A stretch of DNA of 64,000 nt from Solea solea (GCF_958295425.1 NC_081153.1:879613-943612); one strand, 5' to 3'; positions 36,466 through 52,633 are shown, counted from the stretch's first letter. Notes: generated from the sequence alone by a model not told the origin. A program made the numbers and translations.

Positions 36466-37145
36466 TTAAAAAAAAGACATAAGTGTATACTTGCATGTGA
36501 TGTAGGCACTAGTGTCCTGGGGGGTGACAGGCTCAGATGAGCCTCCCCCGGGGATGCCTTCAGCCACAGGGCGACCCCTGTATTGGCTGAGAGCCAGCTC
36601 CTCAGCCTCTGACAGAGGTGGTGGAGGTGGCCCTCCACCCGTTTTTCGGGCCTCTGTCTTCTTTCTGTTGGCTGAGCAGAACTCAATGTTTGCAATCTGA
36701 ATTAATATTTACGTTACGTTTAATAGCCTAAGTCAATTAAAAATAAAAAAATAAATCAAAGTGAGGTGCAATCATAGCCTAGCAAAATATGCCTTACCTT
36801 TTTGAATGATGTTTTTATGTTTCATTTTGAGCTGCTTCCAAGTCCTCCTTTCTCCTGTTGGATTGCACCTAAATGAAAAACTCAGATTTCATTCCTACTT
36901 ATATTCATAACTATAGGCTATGCTACGATCTTACGGTTAAATGTTACGTCAATGGAATAGTACATTCAAACTTACGCGTTGACTCGGGCAGCAATTTTCT
37001 CCCATGCGGTCTCTCTCTCCTTCGCTGCTGCAGCTGTGTTGCATTCGCGGCGAAATATGTGCTCATATTCTCCGTAGCCCAGCAAAAGGATCTCCAACTC
37101 CTTCGCACTGAAATATGTTGATCTTTTTTTTTTCTCGGTTGTCAT
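36466..37145 (-). CDS. Harbinger Myb/SANT-like DNA-binding protein
   Basis: Minus-strand exons 37145-36976, 36868-36798 and from 36671 down to a stop at 36466, or to a donor near 36490. Donor and acceptor dinucleotides are GT/AG and phases agree. Exon 1 starts MTTEKKKRSTYFSAKELEIL and gives the Myb/SANT-like trihelix; exon 2 has TWKQLKMKHKNIIQK; exon 3 has ANRKKTEARKTGGGPPPPPL followed by LSEAEELALSQ. These are hallmarks of the NAIF1-like accessory protein that brings the transposase to the nucleus and to the ends. No disabling change was seen in these exons. It belongs to the transposon, not to the host gene set. Confidence 0.75.
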
Positions 37146-37454
37146 GGTGACTCGTGGTATCGGGGCTCCATTGATGATGGCTGTTTATAGTGCTTGTGCA
37201 CGCGCGTACCTCGAGGTTAACATACTCAGAGTTGATTGAACTAACTCAGATCAGCTGTTCTGGAACCGGATACTCAGAGTTTCCCGACTCAGAGTAAGTC
37301 AACTCAGAGTTCAGGGATAGACTCAGAGTGTGTTGAACCTGCTTTCTGGAATACCCCTCTGGACAAAACCACGGACCAGGAGAGGAAAATGTGAGGTACA
37401 TTCAGAAGTTTCCTCCTGGTTTCACACCTGACCTCCGAGTTTCGGGCATCACAC

Positions 37455-37497
37455 TTTATTATTATTATTATTATTATTGTTATCATTATTATTATAA
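37455..37497. repeat. (ATT)n microsatellite
   Basis: ATT repeats with two interruptions between the Harbinger element and the nudc 3' end. Confidence 0.9.
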
Positions 37498-37771
37498 CAT
37501 ATTGTTCTAATTTTTATAATTGCTGATCATTTATTTTATCTTCAATTTTGTCTGTATTTAAAAATTATTTACTTATATTTACACTTGCATCCTTTGCTGT
37601 CTCAAACTGAAGAGGCAATAAATAATAAAAGTGCTGTATTCATTTCAGTACTATGACATAAGCCCTTTATTCTAAGGCTATGGAAATCATACAATAATTA
37701 TTATACGGCGATTATACAGTACTAGTGTCATCCAGAAATACTGCAAACTTTAACTTTAATGTTTAAATTCT

Positions 37772-37777
37772 TTTATT
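37772..37777 (-). terminator. Candidate polyadenylation signal of nudc
   Basis: AATAAA on the minus strand about 130 bases after the nudc stop. Another lies at 37666-37671. Confidence 0.6.
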
Positions 37778-37908
37778 AAAAAAAATCCAGACATCTTTAC
37801 AGTCAGACAACATGCAAAGAGATGTGTGCATTAACGTCATCAAACCAGTCCCTTCAGACAGTGACTCAGTAATATGGGGGCAGGTGAATCTGCTGAACGC
37901 GTCGTCCT

Positions 37909-43270
<5,362 letters not shown>

Positions 43271-43400
43271 GTTCGTGGACTCTAAATGAAATGATATCCG
43301 TGAGGATGACAAGCCTGAGTCACAATGAGCAACAGCTAACGGCCTTCGCCACGACTTCCGGGAAACAAACCCCACCTCCTCTTGTCTGGGCCAATTGGAG
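43271..43400 (-). promoter_or_regulatory. nudc promoter region with ETS and CCAAT motifs
   Basis: ACTTCCGGG at 43354-43362 (CCCGGAAGT on the coding strand, an ETS/GABP site) and CCAATTGG at 43391-43398. TGACTCA, an AP-1-like site, lies near 43315. There is no TATA box. This is the usual promoter type of a housekeeping gene. Confidence 0.6.
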
Positions 43401-43506
43401 GGAGACATTTTCTTCTTTGATGACATTTGACGGCGGTTGGCAAACAACGATTTGGTGCAGTACCGCCACCATCTGGTATGGAGTGTGGCTCAAAATGTGG
43501 ATGAAC

Positions 43507-43566
43507 CCTAACCCTAACCCATATATATATATATACATGTATATATATATGTAAATATATATATTC
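43507..43566. repeat. Short CCCTAA run followed by (TA)n
   Basis: AACCCTAACCCTAACCC then TA repeats. Far too short for a telomere. Confidence 0.85.
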
Positions 43567-44380
43567 ATCAAACCCTATCCTTAAAAGTTTAAAGTATTTC
43601 ACTCTCTCCAATTCCTGATTGTATCATTTCAGTTTTATTCCAGCGATTCATTTAAATAATTTAAAGCATGTGTCAATGTCCCACTCTTCCAAACATTATT
43701 ATATAGTTCTAATCTTTTTTCCTTTGAGACTCCCTTTTCCCAACTCACAAGAAATATCATTTCAAAGGTTTAATAAAACCAAACAAAAACGTGTGCTGAC
43801 AGTCTGGCTCTGAGTGGTTTGAGGAAGTGTTCTGCAGCTGGGATGTTCAGGCGTCTTATACAGATTCCTCCTGTGCAGGACCAATCAGCTCCTCCCATTG
43901 CTTGTGGCATTTTGTTTATTATACTTTGTCAGCTGAAGCAAACCATGTTGCCTTCAGTGTTATTTGTTTGAGTGTTTGAGAACCGCGGTCTTTTTTACAA
44001 CGCCCACAAGAGGGCTACAGCGCCACCTGCTGTAAAAATGAACGAAATGAGTGAAATGACTCAAAAATAGATTTGTTTAATTAACTGTCCGAGAGTAAAA
44101 GAGCCGAGTCAGTAAAAAGAGTCCAACTTCCCAACACTAATTGTCAGTCTCTGTTTTATGGCCCCTCCACTGGTGACCCTAGAAAACCAGAAGACAGACA
44201 TTTTTCACTCTCTTGTTGTTCTCTCTCTCCTTTTTCTTTGTCCTCCTCCTGCCGTGCGGCTCTTAGGTGGAGGTGTGCGTCTACAGTCACATGCCCCCGT
44301 CACTTTGGTTCCAGAAGTAGGCGTGGCTTAGCTTGGTCACCAACCGCTTCACTCCCCTTTCTTAATTTTATCTCCTGTTA

Positions 44381-44415
<35 letters not shown>

Positions 44416-44670
44416 GTGTTTATGTTGAATATTGTTGATGTTGTATTCAGGGTGGTACCCCCAATCTAAAATTTATGAATATTTGATCATTTCATAATTT
44501 CAAATTATTTAATAATTTATTTATTTTTGTTATCAATCACATTATTGCCACTGTTGTTGATCCCCAACACTGCAGAGTGGAAAAGGACTTCAGGAGTGCT
44601 GTTCAAAGACCTGAAGTCCACGTGTGTGTCTCAGAGACACACACGTGTCCTGGATGACCTGTAACTTTCT
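43567..44670. other. Intergenic region between nudc and L2 fragments
   Basis: A CA microsatellite lies at 44384-44413 and a 13-bp inverted repeat at 44619-44647. No gene was recognised. Confidence 0.5.
44619..44647. repeat. 13-bp inverted repeat with 3-nt loop
   Basis: CACGTGTGTGTCT and AGACACACACGTG are exact reverse complements separated by CAG. It sits just before the L2 fragment. Confidence 0.85.
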
Positions 44671-45335
44671 ACTTTAAACTTTTATACTCGGCCCTAAACA
44701 CCTCAGAGAAAAACTCTCTGATCACATTGTCACTTTAGATGACATCACCATGGCTTCCAGTTCCACTGTGAGGAACCTTGGAGTTACTTTTGACCAGGAA
44801 ATGTCATTTGATTCAAAACTCATTCCAGAACAGCCTTCTTCCACCTGCGGAACATTATGAAAATTAGAAACATTCTGTCTTTACAGGACACTGAAAAACT
44901 AGTTCATGCTTTTGTTACATCTAGATTAGATTACTGTAACTCCTTATTATCAGGATGTTCCAACAAGTCTGTTAGAAACAGCCACTGGTTCTAACAGACT
45001 TGTTGTTTGAATGGTGGCTGGCGCCAATGAACAATACATGCATACTTGCTTACTTGAGTATTGAGAAACAGCCACATACTTGTGTACTCCTGTACTTGTC
45101 AAGTATATACTCCCAGCATACTTCTCAAGTATATACTTCCCAAGTAATACTTGTTTACTTGAGTATTGAGAAACGGCCTTAGTCTTACCTTATCACCCTA
45201 ACAGACCACTTAGGTCACAAAATACAGGTTTACTTGTGGTTCCCAGAGTCTGTAAGAGCAGAATGGGAGGCAGAGCCTTCAGTTACCAGGCTCCTCCTCT
45301 CCTGTTAAACCAGCTTCCAATGACAGTTCTGGAGA
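44671..45335 (+). pseudogene. L2 LINE C-terminal fragment interrupted by a MITE end
   Basis: The first part encodes GPKHLREKLSDHIVTLDDI and SSSTVRNLGVTFDQEMSF. After the MITE piece at 45001-45178 the LINE resumes with the same sequence as 31020-31180 (VPRVCKSRMGGRAFSYQAPL in translation). Stops and shifts are present. Confidence 0.7.
45001..45178. mobile_element. 3'-end copy of the GGCCGTTTCTCAATA MITE
   Basis: It ends TATTGAGAAACGGCC like the element at 27295-28428 and shares the CATACTTGTGTACTCC and AAGTATATACTTCCCAAGTA blocks. The other end is missing. Confidence 0.8.
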
Positions 45336-46020
45336 TGAACCAGGTTGTGATCAGATCTTCTGAGGGGAGGGAGGGGGGATGAGCTGTTGGCATAGAAAAG
45401 GTCCAGTGTTTTATTGTCTCTGGTGTGGCATGTGACATACTGAGTGAGTGTGAGCATAGATCAGGAGGAAAGCCTGTGGATGCTGTGTCTGCAGCCTGCT
45501 CATCACTGAGTGCAGGACATCACAGGCTGCATTAGCATTAGCAGAGGGGGGAACGTAAGCAGCTATCACGATAACATGCGAATATTCCCGCGGCAGCCCT
45601 CCTCCACCGTCCTGTCTGCCCGAATCAGCTGGAATCTGTCCAGCGCGGTGACCGTGTCCGGGATAGTCATGGTGAGCGACAGGTCACGCCCTGATAGGCG
45701 GGGTCACACCCTGATAGGTGGGGTCACACCCTGGACAGGTCACCAGTCCATCGGGACACAAACCGACAACCTTCTCACTGTGAGGCAACAGTGCTAGCCA
45801 CATACTCCACTGTGTGGCCCTGGGAAAATCAGTGACTCATTCTCTAGAAAGTTCTATATCAAAAATTTTGTTCAATTGAATCTTTTAAAGTGAATTATCT
45901 GTTAGGAATATCATCTATTGTAAAGGTCTTCAACAAACCAGTGTCAGTGAGTGCGACTTATTAGAAGTCTGAATTAAGAACAAAAACCTAAAACCGTTTC
46001 ATGAACCACACCATTTCAGT
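45336..46020. other. Intergenic region with a reversed SINE fragment
   Basis: 45672-45826 contains ACACCCTGGACAGGTCACCA and CATCGGGACACAAAC, the reverse complement of the common fish SINE tail, with GGGGTCACACCCTGATAGG repeated three times. Nothing else was recognised. Confidence 0.5.
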
Positions 46021-46028
46021 TACAGTGT

Positions 46029-46034
46029 TTTAAT
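46029..46034 (-). terminator. Candidate polyadenylation signal of the mucin-like gene
   Basis: ATTAAA on the minus strand about 185 bases after the proposed stop codon. It is the commonest variant hexamer. Confidence 0.4.
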
Positions 46035-46216
46035 TTAAGTTACTAAAAAAATGACAAATAATAATAAACTCCTCCCATCACAGATATGTGGTTAATATAC
46101 ACATAATCTCAGGAAGACACACACACACACAGATAACTTAGCATATAAAATTAGATGTTTACATCAAAACTCCTTCATTTCTTCACAATGTTTACAAAGA
46201 ATTGAACTTAACGTCT

Positions 46217-48297
46217 TCAAAGATGGAAACAAAGTACACCTGACAACATGGCAACAGCAACTGACAACACATTGATTGTGCTGACAAAAGCCGATGAGGT
46301 GGTGGCAGCAGGTGTAGTTGCAGTGACAGTAGGTGTAGATACAGTGGAAGCAGGTGTAGATACAGTGGCAGCAGGTGTAGTTACAGTGGCAGTGGGTGTA
46401 GTTACAGTGGCAGTGGGTGTAGTTACAGTGGCAGCAGGTGTAGTTGCAGCAGCTGTAGTTGTAGTTGCAGCAGGTGTAGTTGCAGCAGCTGTAGTTGTAG
46501 TTGCAGCAGGTGTAGTTACAGCAGCTGTAGTTGCAGCAGGTGAAGTTGCAGCAGGTGTAGTTGCAGCAGGTGTAGTTACAGCAGCTGTAGTTGCAGCAGG
46601 TGTAGTTACAGCAGCTGTAGTTGCAGCAGGTGTAGTTGCAGCAGGTGTAGTTGCAGCAGCTGTAGTTGTAGTTGCAGCAGGTGTAGTTGTAGTTGCAGCA
46701 GCTGTAGTTGCAGCAGCTGTAGTTGTAGTTGCAGCAGGTGTAGTTGTAGTTGCAGAAGGTGTAGTTACAGCAGCTGTAGTTGTAGTTGCTGCAGGTGTAG
46801 TTGCAGCAGCTGTAGTTGCAGCAGGTGTAGTTGCAGCAGCTGTAGTTGTAGTTGCAGTAGGTGTAGTTGTAGTTGCAGCAGCTGTAGTTGTAGTTGCAGC
46901 AGCTGTAGTTGTAGTTGCAGCAGGTGTAGTTGCAGCAGCTGTAGTTGTAGTTGCTGCAGGTGTAGTTGCAGCAGCTGTAGTTGTAGTTGCAGCAGGTGTA
47001 GTTACAGCAGCTGTAGTTGTAGTTGCAGTAGGTGTAGTTGCAGCAGCTGTAGTTGTAGTTGCAGCAGGTGTAGTTGCAGCAGCTGTAGTTGCAGCAGGTG
47101 TAGTTGTAGTTGCAGCAAGTGTAGTTGCAGCAGCTGTAGTTGTAGTTACAGCAGCTGTAGTTGTAGTTGCAGCAGGTGTAGTTGTAGTTGCAACAGGTGT
47201 AGTTGCAGCAGCTGTAGTTGTAGTTGCAGCAGGTGTAGTTGTAGTTGCAGCAGGTGTAGTTACAGCAGCTGTAGTTGTAGTTGCAGCAGGTGTAGTTGCA
47301 GCAGCTGTAGTTGTAGTTACAGCAGCTGTAGTAGCAGCAGGTGTAGTTGTAGTTGCAGCAGGTGTAGTTGTAGTTGCAGCAGGTATAGTTGCAGCAGCTG
47401 TAGTTGTTGTTGCAGCAGGTGTAGTTACAGCAGCTGTAGTTGCAGCAGGTGTAGTTGTAGTTGTAGCAGCTGTAGTTGCAGCAGCTGTAGTTGTAGTTGC
47501 AGCAGGTGTAGTTGTAGTTGCAGCAGGTGTAGTTGTAGTTGCAGCAGGTGTAGTTACAGCAGTTGTAGTTGTAGTTGCAGCAGCTGTAGTTGTAGTTGCA
47601 GCAGGTGTAGTTGTAGTTACAGCAGCTGTAGTTGTAGTTACAGCAGCTGTAGTTGTAGTTACAGCAGCTGTAGTTGTAGTTGCAGCAGGTGTAGTTACAG
47701 CAGCTGTAGTTGTAGTTACAGCAGCTGTAGTTGTAGTTACAGCAGCTGTAGTTGTAGTTGCAGCAGCTGTAGTTACAGCAGCTGTAGTTGCAGCAGCTGT
47801 AGTTGTAGTTGCAGCAGGTGTAGTTACAGCAGCTGTAGTTGTAGTTACAGCAGGTGTAGTTGCAGCAGCTGTAGTTGTAGTTGCAGCAGGTGTAGTTGTA
47901 GTTGCAGCAGGTGTAGTTACAGCAGCTGTAGTTGTAGTTGCAGCAGGTGTAGTTACAGCAGCTGTAGTTGTAGTTACAGCAGCTGTAGTTACAGCAGCTG
48001 TAGTTGTAGTTGCAGCAGGTGTAGTTACAGCAGCTGTAGTTGTAGTTACAGCAGCTGTAGTTGTAGTTGCAGCAGGTGTAGTTACAGCAGCTGTAGTTGT
48101 AGTTACAGCAGCTGTAGTTGTAGTTGTAGATCAGTATTATTATTATTTTTAAAGCCTTTAACAAACATATTTCAGTAATTTTTACAGTAACAATAATTCT
48201 TCCCTGAATAAAAATGATTACATTTATTAAAAAGATAAACAAAAATCAACTTACCAATGAACAATAGAAGAACGACACAAATGTTTGTATCCTTCAT
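46217..48297 (-). CDS. Candidate GPI-anchored mucin-like protein (hidden spliced gene)
   Basis: Minus-strand coding exons 48297-48255 and 48111-46217, about 645 residues. The first exon starts MKDTNICVVLLLFI, a short signal peptide, and ends at a strong donor GTAAGT in phase 1. The proposed acceptor after CTACAACTACAG has a TACTGAT branch-point-like motif about 20 bases upstream and enters the Thr/Ala frame. The large exon then reads AAVTTTTAAVTTPAATT-type repeats without a stop to a tail ending SSAFVSTINVLSVAVAMLSG and VLCFHL, then TGA. Thr-rich repeats would be O-glycosylated, and the hydrophobic end with no charged tail resembles a GPI signal. No length change breaks the frame in about 1.8 kb of repeats. 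No known family member was recognised. Alternative: an array fortuitously open, or a different acceptor (48203) giving a very short peptide. Confidence 0.65.
46310..48130. repeat. Coding-type tandem array, 9- and 15-bp units
   Basis: About 1.8 kb of GTAGTTGCAGCAGGT / GTAGTTGTAGTTGCAGCAGCT units on the plus strand. All unit lengths are multiples of three. The 634-codon Val/Ala plus-strand frame and the 692-codon Cys/Asn/Tyr minus-strand frame are alternative readings of the same array. Confidence 0.95.
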
Positions 48298-48334
48298 GAT
48301 TCTTCTCGTTCACCTGGAAAATCAAGAGAGAAAA

Positions 48335-48530
48335 CATGAAAACGTATGAAAACGTATGAAAACATGAAAACGTATGAAAACATGAAAACGTATGAAAACA
48401 TTAAAATGTATGAAAACATGAAAACGTATGAAAACATAAAAACATAAAAACAAAATGTATGAAAACGTATGAAAACACGAAAACATAAAAATGTTTGAAA
48501 ACATGAAAACGTATGAAAACATGAAAATGT
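48335..48530. repeat. AAAACGTATG / AAAACATG tandem repeat
   Basis: Imperfect 8-10 bp units, in the proposed first intron of the mucin-like gene. Confidence 0.9.
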
Positions 48531-48943
48531 AATTATTCTGTGTGGTTTTAAATTGTACGTGTCAACTCATGAATGTTCAAGGTTTTAAATTATTATATTT
48601 GAAGTTTTTTTTACTTCTTTTCTACTACTACTTTTGTTCTATTCACAAATCAGTCAAACACACAAACACACTTTTATTAACAAATTGAACTCAAAATAGT
48701 TGTTAGAAGTTTGTATAAAACTGTCAAATGAATGATGACATGAATTGAATGTAGGATTTGTGTCATGAATCTTGCTGGAAACAAGTTTGGTAATTCATAC
48801 TAAATAGTGAAAATATTTGAACTTTTCGTAGTAAAATTTAAAATGATTAACGATCAAAAATCTAAAGTTTCAATTGAATTTCCACATCATAAAGAACAAA
48901 TGTAGTTTATGAATAAATAGAAATAAAGAACAGTCGTACTTAC

Positions 48944-49031
48944 ACTTGGATGGAGTTTGTTTGGTGAGTGAAGATGTGATCAAACCTCAGTGATGATGTG
49001 GACAAATCCCATCTGTGTCCACGTTTTATAA
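48944..49031 (-). promoter_or_regulatory. TATA promoter and untranslated first exon of the mucin-like gene
   Basis: A TTATAAAA box on the minus strand at 49031-49024. A transcript starting about 30 bases later (near 48998) would run to a perfect donor, CCAAGT|GTAAGT, at 48944/48943. The next exon begins at 48313 after a strong polypyrimidine acceptor (TTTTCTCTCTTGATTTTCCAG region) and carries the start codon at 48297. The chain TATA box, donor, acceptor, ATG, donor is internally consistent. Confidence 0.6.
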
Positions 49032-49316
49032 GAAGTGATTTCAATAGAAAAAGGTTGATGGCACAGATAAAGACACAACATCAAAGGTGTGTTCAAGAAG
49101 GTGAGTATGTGACGCACTGCACTGTCTGCACAGTCTGTTAATACTATCAGCATTACTCATAAGAATGACAATGACACAACACACGTAAACATCAAATCAA
49201 ATGGTTTTCTGACATGTTTCTGTCCTGACGTTTTATGCCTGTAGGTGTTTTCATGCTCTTCTGCTGCTTTCTTAACATTTAAACAAATGTTTGTCATTGA
49301 AATCATCATGTGTAAC
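49032..49316. other. Upstream flank of the mucin-like gene
   Basis: No feature was recognised apart from proximity to the TATA box. Confidence 0.4.
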
Positions 49317-49905
49317 AGGTGTAGTTCACGTAGCAGCAGGTGTAGTTACAGTGGCAGCAGGTGTAGTTACAGTGGCAGCAGGTGTAGTTTGTAGTTACAG
49401 TGGCAGCAGGTGTAGTTACAGTGGCAGCAGGTGTAGTTACAGTAGGTGTAGTTACAGTGGCAGCAGGTGTAGTTACAGTGGCAGCAGGTGTAGTTTGTAG
49501 TTACAGTGGCAGCAGGTGTAGTTACAGTGGCAGCAGGTGTAGTTACAGTGGCAGCAGGTGCAGTTACAATGACAGCAGGTGTAGTTACAGTGGCAGCAGG
49601 TGTAGTTACAGTGGCAGCAGGTGTAGTTACAGTGGTAGTTACAGTGGCATCAGGTGTAGTTACAGTGGCAGCAGGTGCAGTTACAATGACAGCAGGTGTA
49701 GTTACAGTGGCAGCAGGTGTAGTTACAGTGGCAGCAGGTGCAGTTACAATGACAGCAGGTGTAGTTACAGTGGCAGCAGGTGTAGTTACAGTGGCAGCAG
49801 GTGCAGTTACAATGACAGCAGGTGTAGTTACAGTGGCAGCAGGTGTAGTTACAGTGGCAGCAGGTGCAGTTACAATGACAGCAGGTGTAGTTACAGTGGC
49901 AGCAC
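49317..49905 (-). pseudogene. Decayed copy of the mucin-like repeat (21-bp units)
   Basis: About 27 copies of a 21-mer that on the minus strand reads Thr-Val-Thr-Thr-Pro-Ala-Ala, the same unit as the C-terminal part of the repeat at 46320-46440. Two 7-base insertions (GTAGTTT near 49386 and 49492) and other indels break the frame, and neither a signal peptide nor a hydrophobic tail is attached. It is probably a duplicated remnant or the seed of the array. Confidence 0.6.
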
Positions 49906-51049
49906 ATTTTTAGCCCCTTCATCACAACACACTTGCGTGTAGTTAACAACACAGACACACGTCTGTGGGTGTAACAGCATTGTATTCTTCCTGCACGCTG
50001 TAACCACGTGTAACGTTACAGCCAATCCCCGGCAGCATTATCAGATCTTGATCACGTGATAAACTCCGAAGGTATCGAAACTTAGGACCGAAAAACAAGG
50101 CATGTTTCGATACCCGGGAGTATCGAAACATTTCAGTCGGTGCCATAAAAGAACCGAAGTTCGGTACCAGCCCTATGTATGATGGACTATTAATTACTAT
50201 TAAGTAAAAGTTAATGAAAATACAAAGTTTAGAATGATTTGAATTTATTTCTTAAAACCTGTTTTAACCTGATATATATATACATACATGAACACGATGA
50301 ATGTAATGTGCTTCAGTTTTATAGCCCTTTTCAACAACCCACAGGTGACCAAAGTGTTTTACCAAATAAAAGCATTACAGACACACAGCATTAAAAACAG
50401 ACAGTATAAAAATAAATTCATGAAACATAAATACAACATAATTAAAAACACACAAGGATAAAAAGTGGACTAAAAGAATAAAAAAAAACCTGTTTATCAG
50501 ATGAGACATTTAAACACAAACAAAATAGATGTTTACATTCCTTAATGGAATTCATCTGTCTCAGCTGCTTACATTGAGGGAGCGGGGCTTATAACATAGA
50601 GTGATGCAGATGTTGGTGAGAGATCGTGTCATCCGTCTCAGGGAGTCTCGGTCAGGGGACCAAACAGACACATGAGGACCAATAAATTCTGCTCAATCTT
50701 CATTTTATCTCTTTATAAAAAAGCAGTCAATTATATTGTGTGGTGTAAATTGGGCAGAAGACAAACACACAATAAACAAAATAAAGGAAAATGCAGTGAT
50801 AACTAACTCTATTGAAAATATACTATTATACTATACTTCTGTGAATAAATTGTGCTGTCGCTGGTTTGATGATAAGAGACAATGATGGCTCCTGAACATG
50901 GTTCTCTACCTGCGCTCCTCATCAGGCAGGTTCTTGTATTTGTCCTCGTGTTTGGTCACGTAGTGGGGATTCAGATTGTAATCCTTAAACACACGGTGTC
51001 CTCCTCAACACACAACATTTCTCACGTTTCATCCCCACAACACAGCAGG
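49906..51049. other. Intergenic region with an L2/SINE-type fragment
   Basis: 50300-50480 contains CAGGTGACCAAAGTGTTTTACC, a dispersed fish repeat. No gene was recognised. Confidence 0.45.
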
Positions 51050-52375
51050 AGGTCGAGAAGATCATCCGCAGATCCAAACCATCCACCTGCTCCCTTGATC
51101 CCCTCCCTTCTCCTCTGCTCAAAAAACCAACCTTAGACCCAATCCCTCTGTCAAATTACAGACCCATTGCAAATCTTCCATTTATTTCCAAAACCCTAGA
51201 AAAAGTTATTTCCATCCAGCTTCACAACCATCTCAAATTACCTCTATGAAAAATTCCAATCTGGTTTGCGCCCCTCCCACAGCGGTTCCACATCCCTCCT
51301 CATTCTTCTCGACCTCTCTGCTGCGTTCGACACCTCCTCCACCGTCTCCAGCACTTCAACTGCCTCTCTGACGCTGCCCTTTGCTGGTTCCGCTCCTATC
51401 TCACTGACAAGGCCGAGCATGTGTTCCTTGGAGATGCTAAATCTCACCCCCACACTGTCACCTGTGGGGTCCCCCAGGGCTCCGTGCTCGGTCCAACTCT
51501 CTTCACCATCGTGTGTCGTCAGCAGGCATGGAATTAATTTCCACTGCTATGCTGACGACACACAATTCTACCTTAAGGTCTCCCCCTCTGGGTCCGCCAC
51601 TGTTGCTCGTCTCGGCTCCTGCCTGGAGGAGAAACCGGTACTCCTCAACAACTTTGTTCTTCCCCCATAACCTCAGTTTCACTTTTTGCCCACAACATTC
51701 CCCTCTCTCCCTGTGTTACCAACCTTGGGGTCAGGTTTGACCCCCCCCCTCTCCTTCGACAATCATGTCACCCACATATGCAAAACCTCCTTCTTTTACC
51801 TCCGTAACATCTCCAAACTCCGCCCCTTCCTCTCCCTTCCAGCTGCAGAGAAGCTCGTCCATGCCTTTGTCTCCTCCAGGTTGGATTACTGTAACGCACT
51901 CCTCATCGGGATCCCTGGCAGTATGTTCAGAACAGCGCTGCCAGAGTCCTGATGAGGGTGCGGAAGTACGAGCACATCACCCCCATCCTCCACTCCCTTC
52001 ACTGGCTCCCCATCTCCGCCCGCATTGAGTACAAGGTCCTCCTGCACACCCACCACTGTCTGCACGGTGATGCTCCCACTTACCTCACTGACCTCCTCAC
52101 ACCACACACCTCAGCCAGGACCCGGTCAGGCCAACAGCACCATCTGCTCGCACCCAGGACACGGCTCAAGACCATGGGGGACAGAGCTTTCGAAGCTGTC
52201 GCTCCCGGTCTGTGGAATTCCTGACCACCTCAGGGCTCCACAGACGGAGGATGCTTTTAAAAAAAGGACTCAAAACCTACCTTTTTAGAAAATGATCTTG
52301 TTTTTTACTCTGTAGCACTTTGAGATTTGTTGTTTGAATGTAAAGTGCAATACAAATCAAATCTATTATTATTAT
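51050..52375 (+). pseudogene. L2/CR1-type LINE, RT to 3' end
   Basis: Plus-strand pieces: [13 protein letters not shown] near 51300, [18 protein letters not shown] near 51540 with the RT YADD box, KLVHAFVSSRLDYCNALLIG near 51850, and ITPILHSLHWLPISARIEYK near 51970, then a tail TGTAGCACTTTGAGATTTG with AATCAAATCTATT and ATT repeats. At least three frameshifts. It differs from the other L2 copies in the window. Function when intact: target-primed reverse transcription. Confidence 0.85.
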
Positions 52376-52597
52376 TATTAATAACCAGAATGACAAAGAG
52401 CGAATGTTACAAGACCAGTAATAGAGCTGAAAGCAAGGCAACCTCATACCAAGCGTTTCAGCAGAAAGCAGAAACGCTTTCTTAATTCTAAAGGTTTTTT
52501 TATTCCAGATAGGTTAGGATATTGCTGTGTCAAATTTGTCAAAGAATGCTTTGTTAATGAGAATAGGGATGCACTTTGGTAAGATAGTCATTCTCAC

Positions 52598-52633
<36 letters not shown>

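Larger units (their letters stand above)
35488..37362. mobile_element. PIF/Harbinger transposon, internally deleted
   Basis: Ends are inverted: CCAGAGGGGTATTCCAGAAA at 35488 and TTTCTGGAATACCCCTCTGG ending at 37362, with subterminal ACTCAGAGTT-type repeats on both sides. Length 1875 bp. It has a minus-strand Myb-like gene and, on the plus strand, only the N-terminus of the transposase, the usual convergent two-gene layout. The 3-bp target duplication could not be placed confidently. Confidence 0.88.

Noticed and set aside
45510..45797. 95-codon open frame
   Set aside because: It runs into a reversed SINE fragment; the first part has a weak transposon flavour but no clear match.
46248..48152. 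634-codon Val/Ala open frame on the plus strand
   Set aside because: Complementary reading of the mucin-like array; no start context, signal peptide or ending of interest.
46164..48242. 692-codon Cys/Asn/Tyr open frame on the minus strand beginning MFIFLINVII
   Set aside because: Its start lies in the proposed intron and the frame gives an implausible CNYNYSCC string. The neighbouring Thr/Ala frame has a spliced signal peptide and a GPI-like tail.
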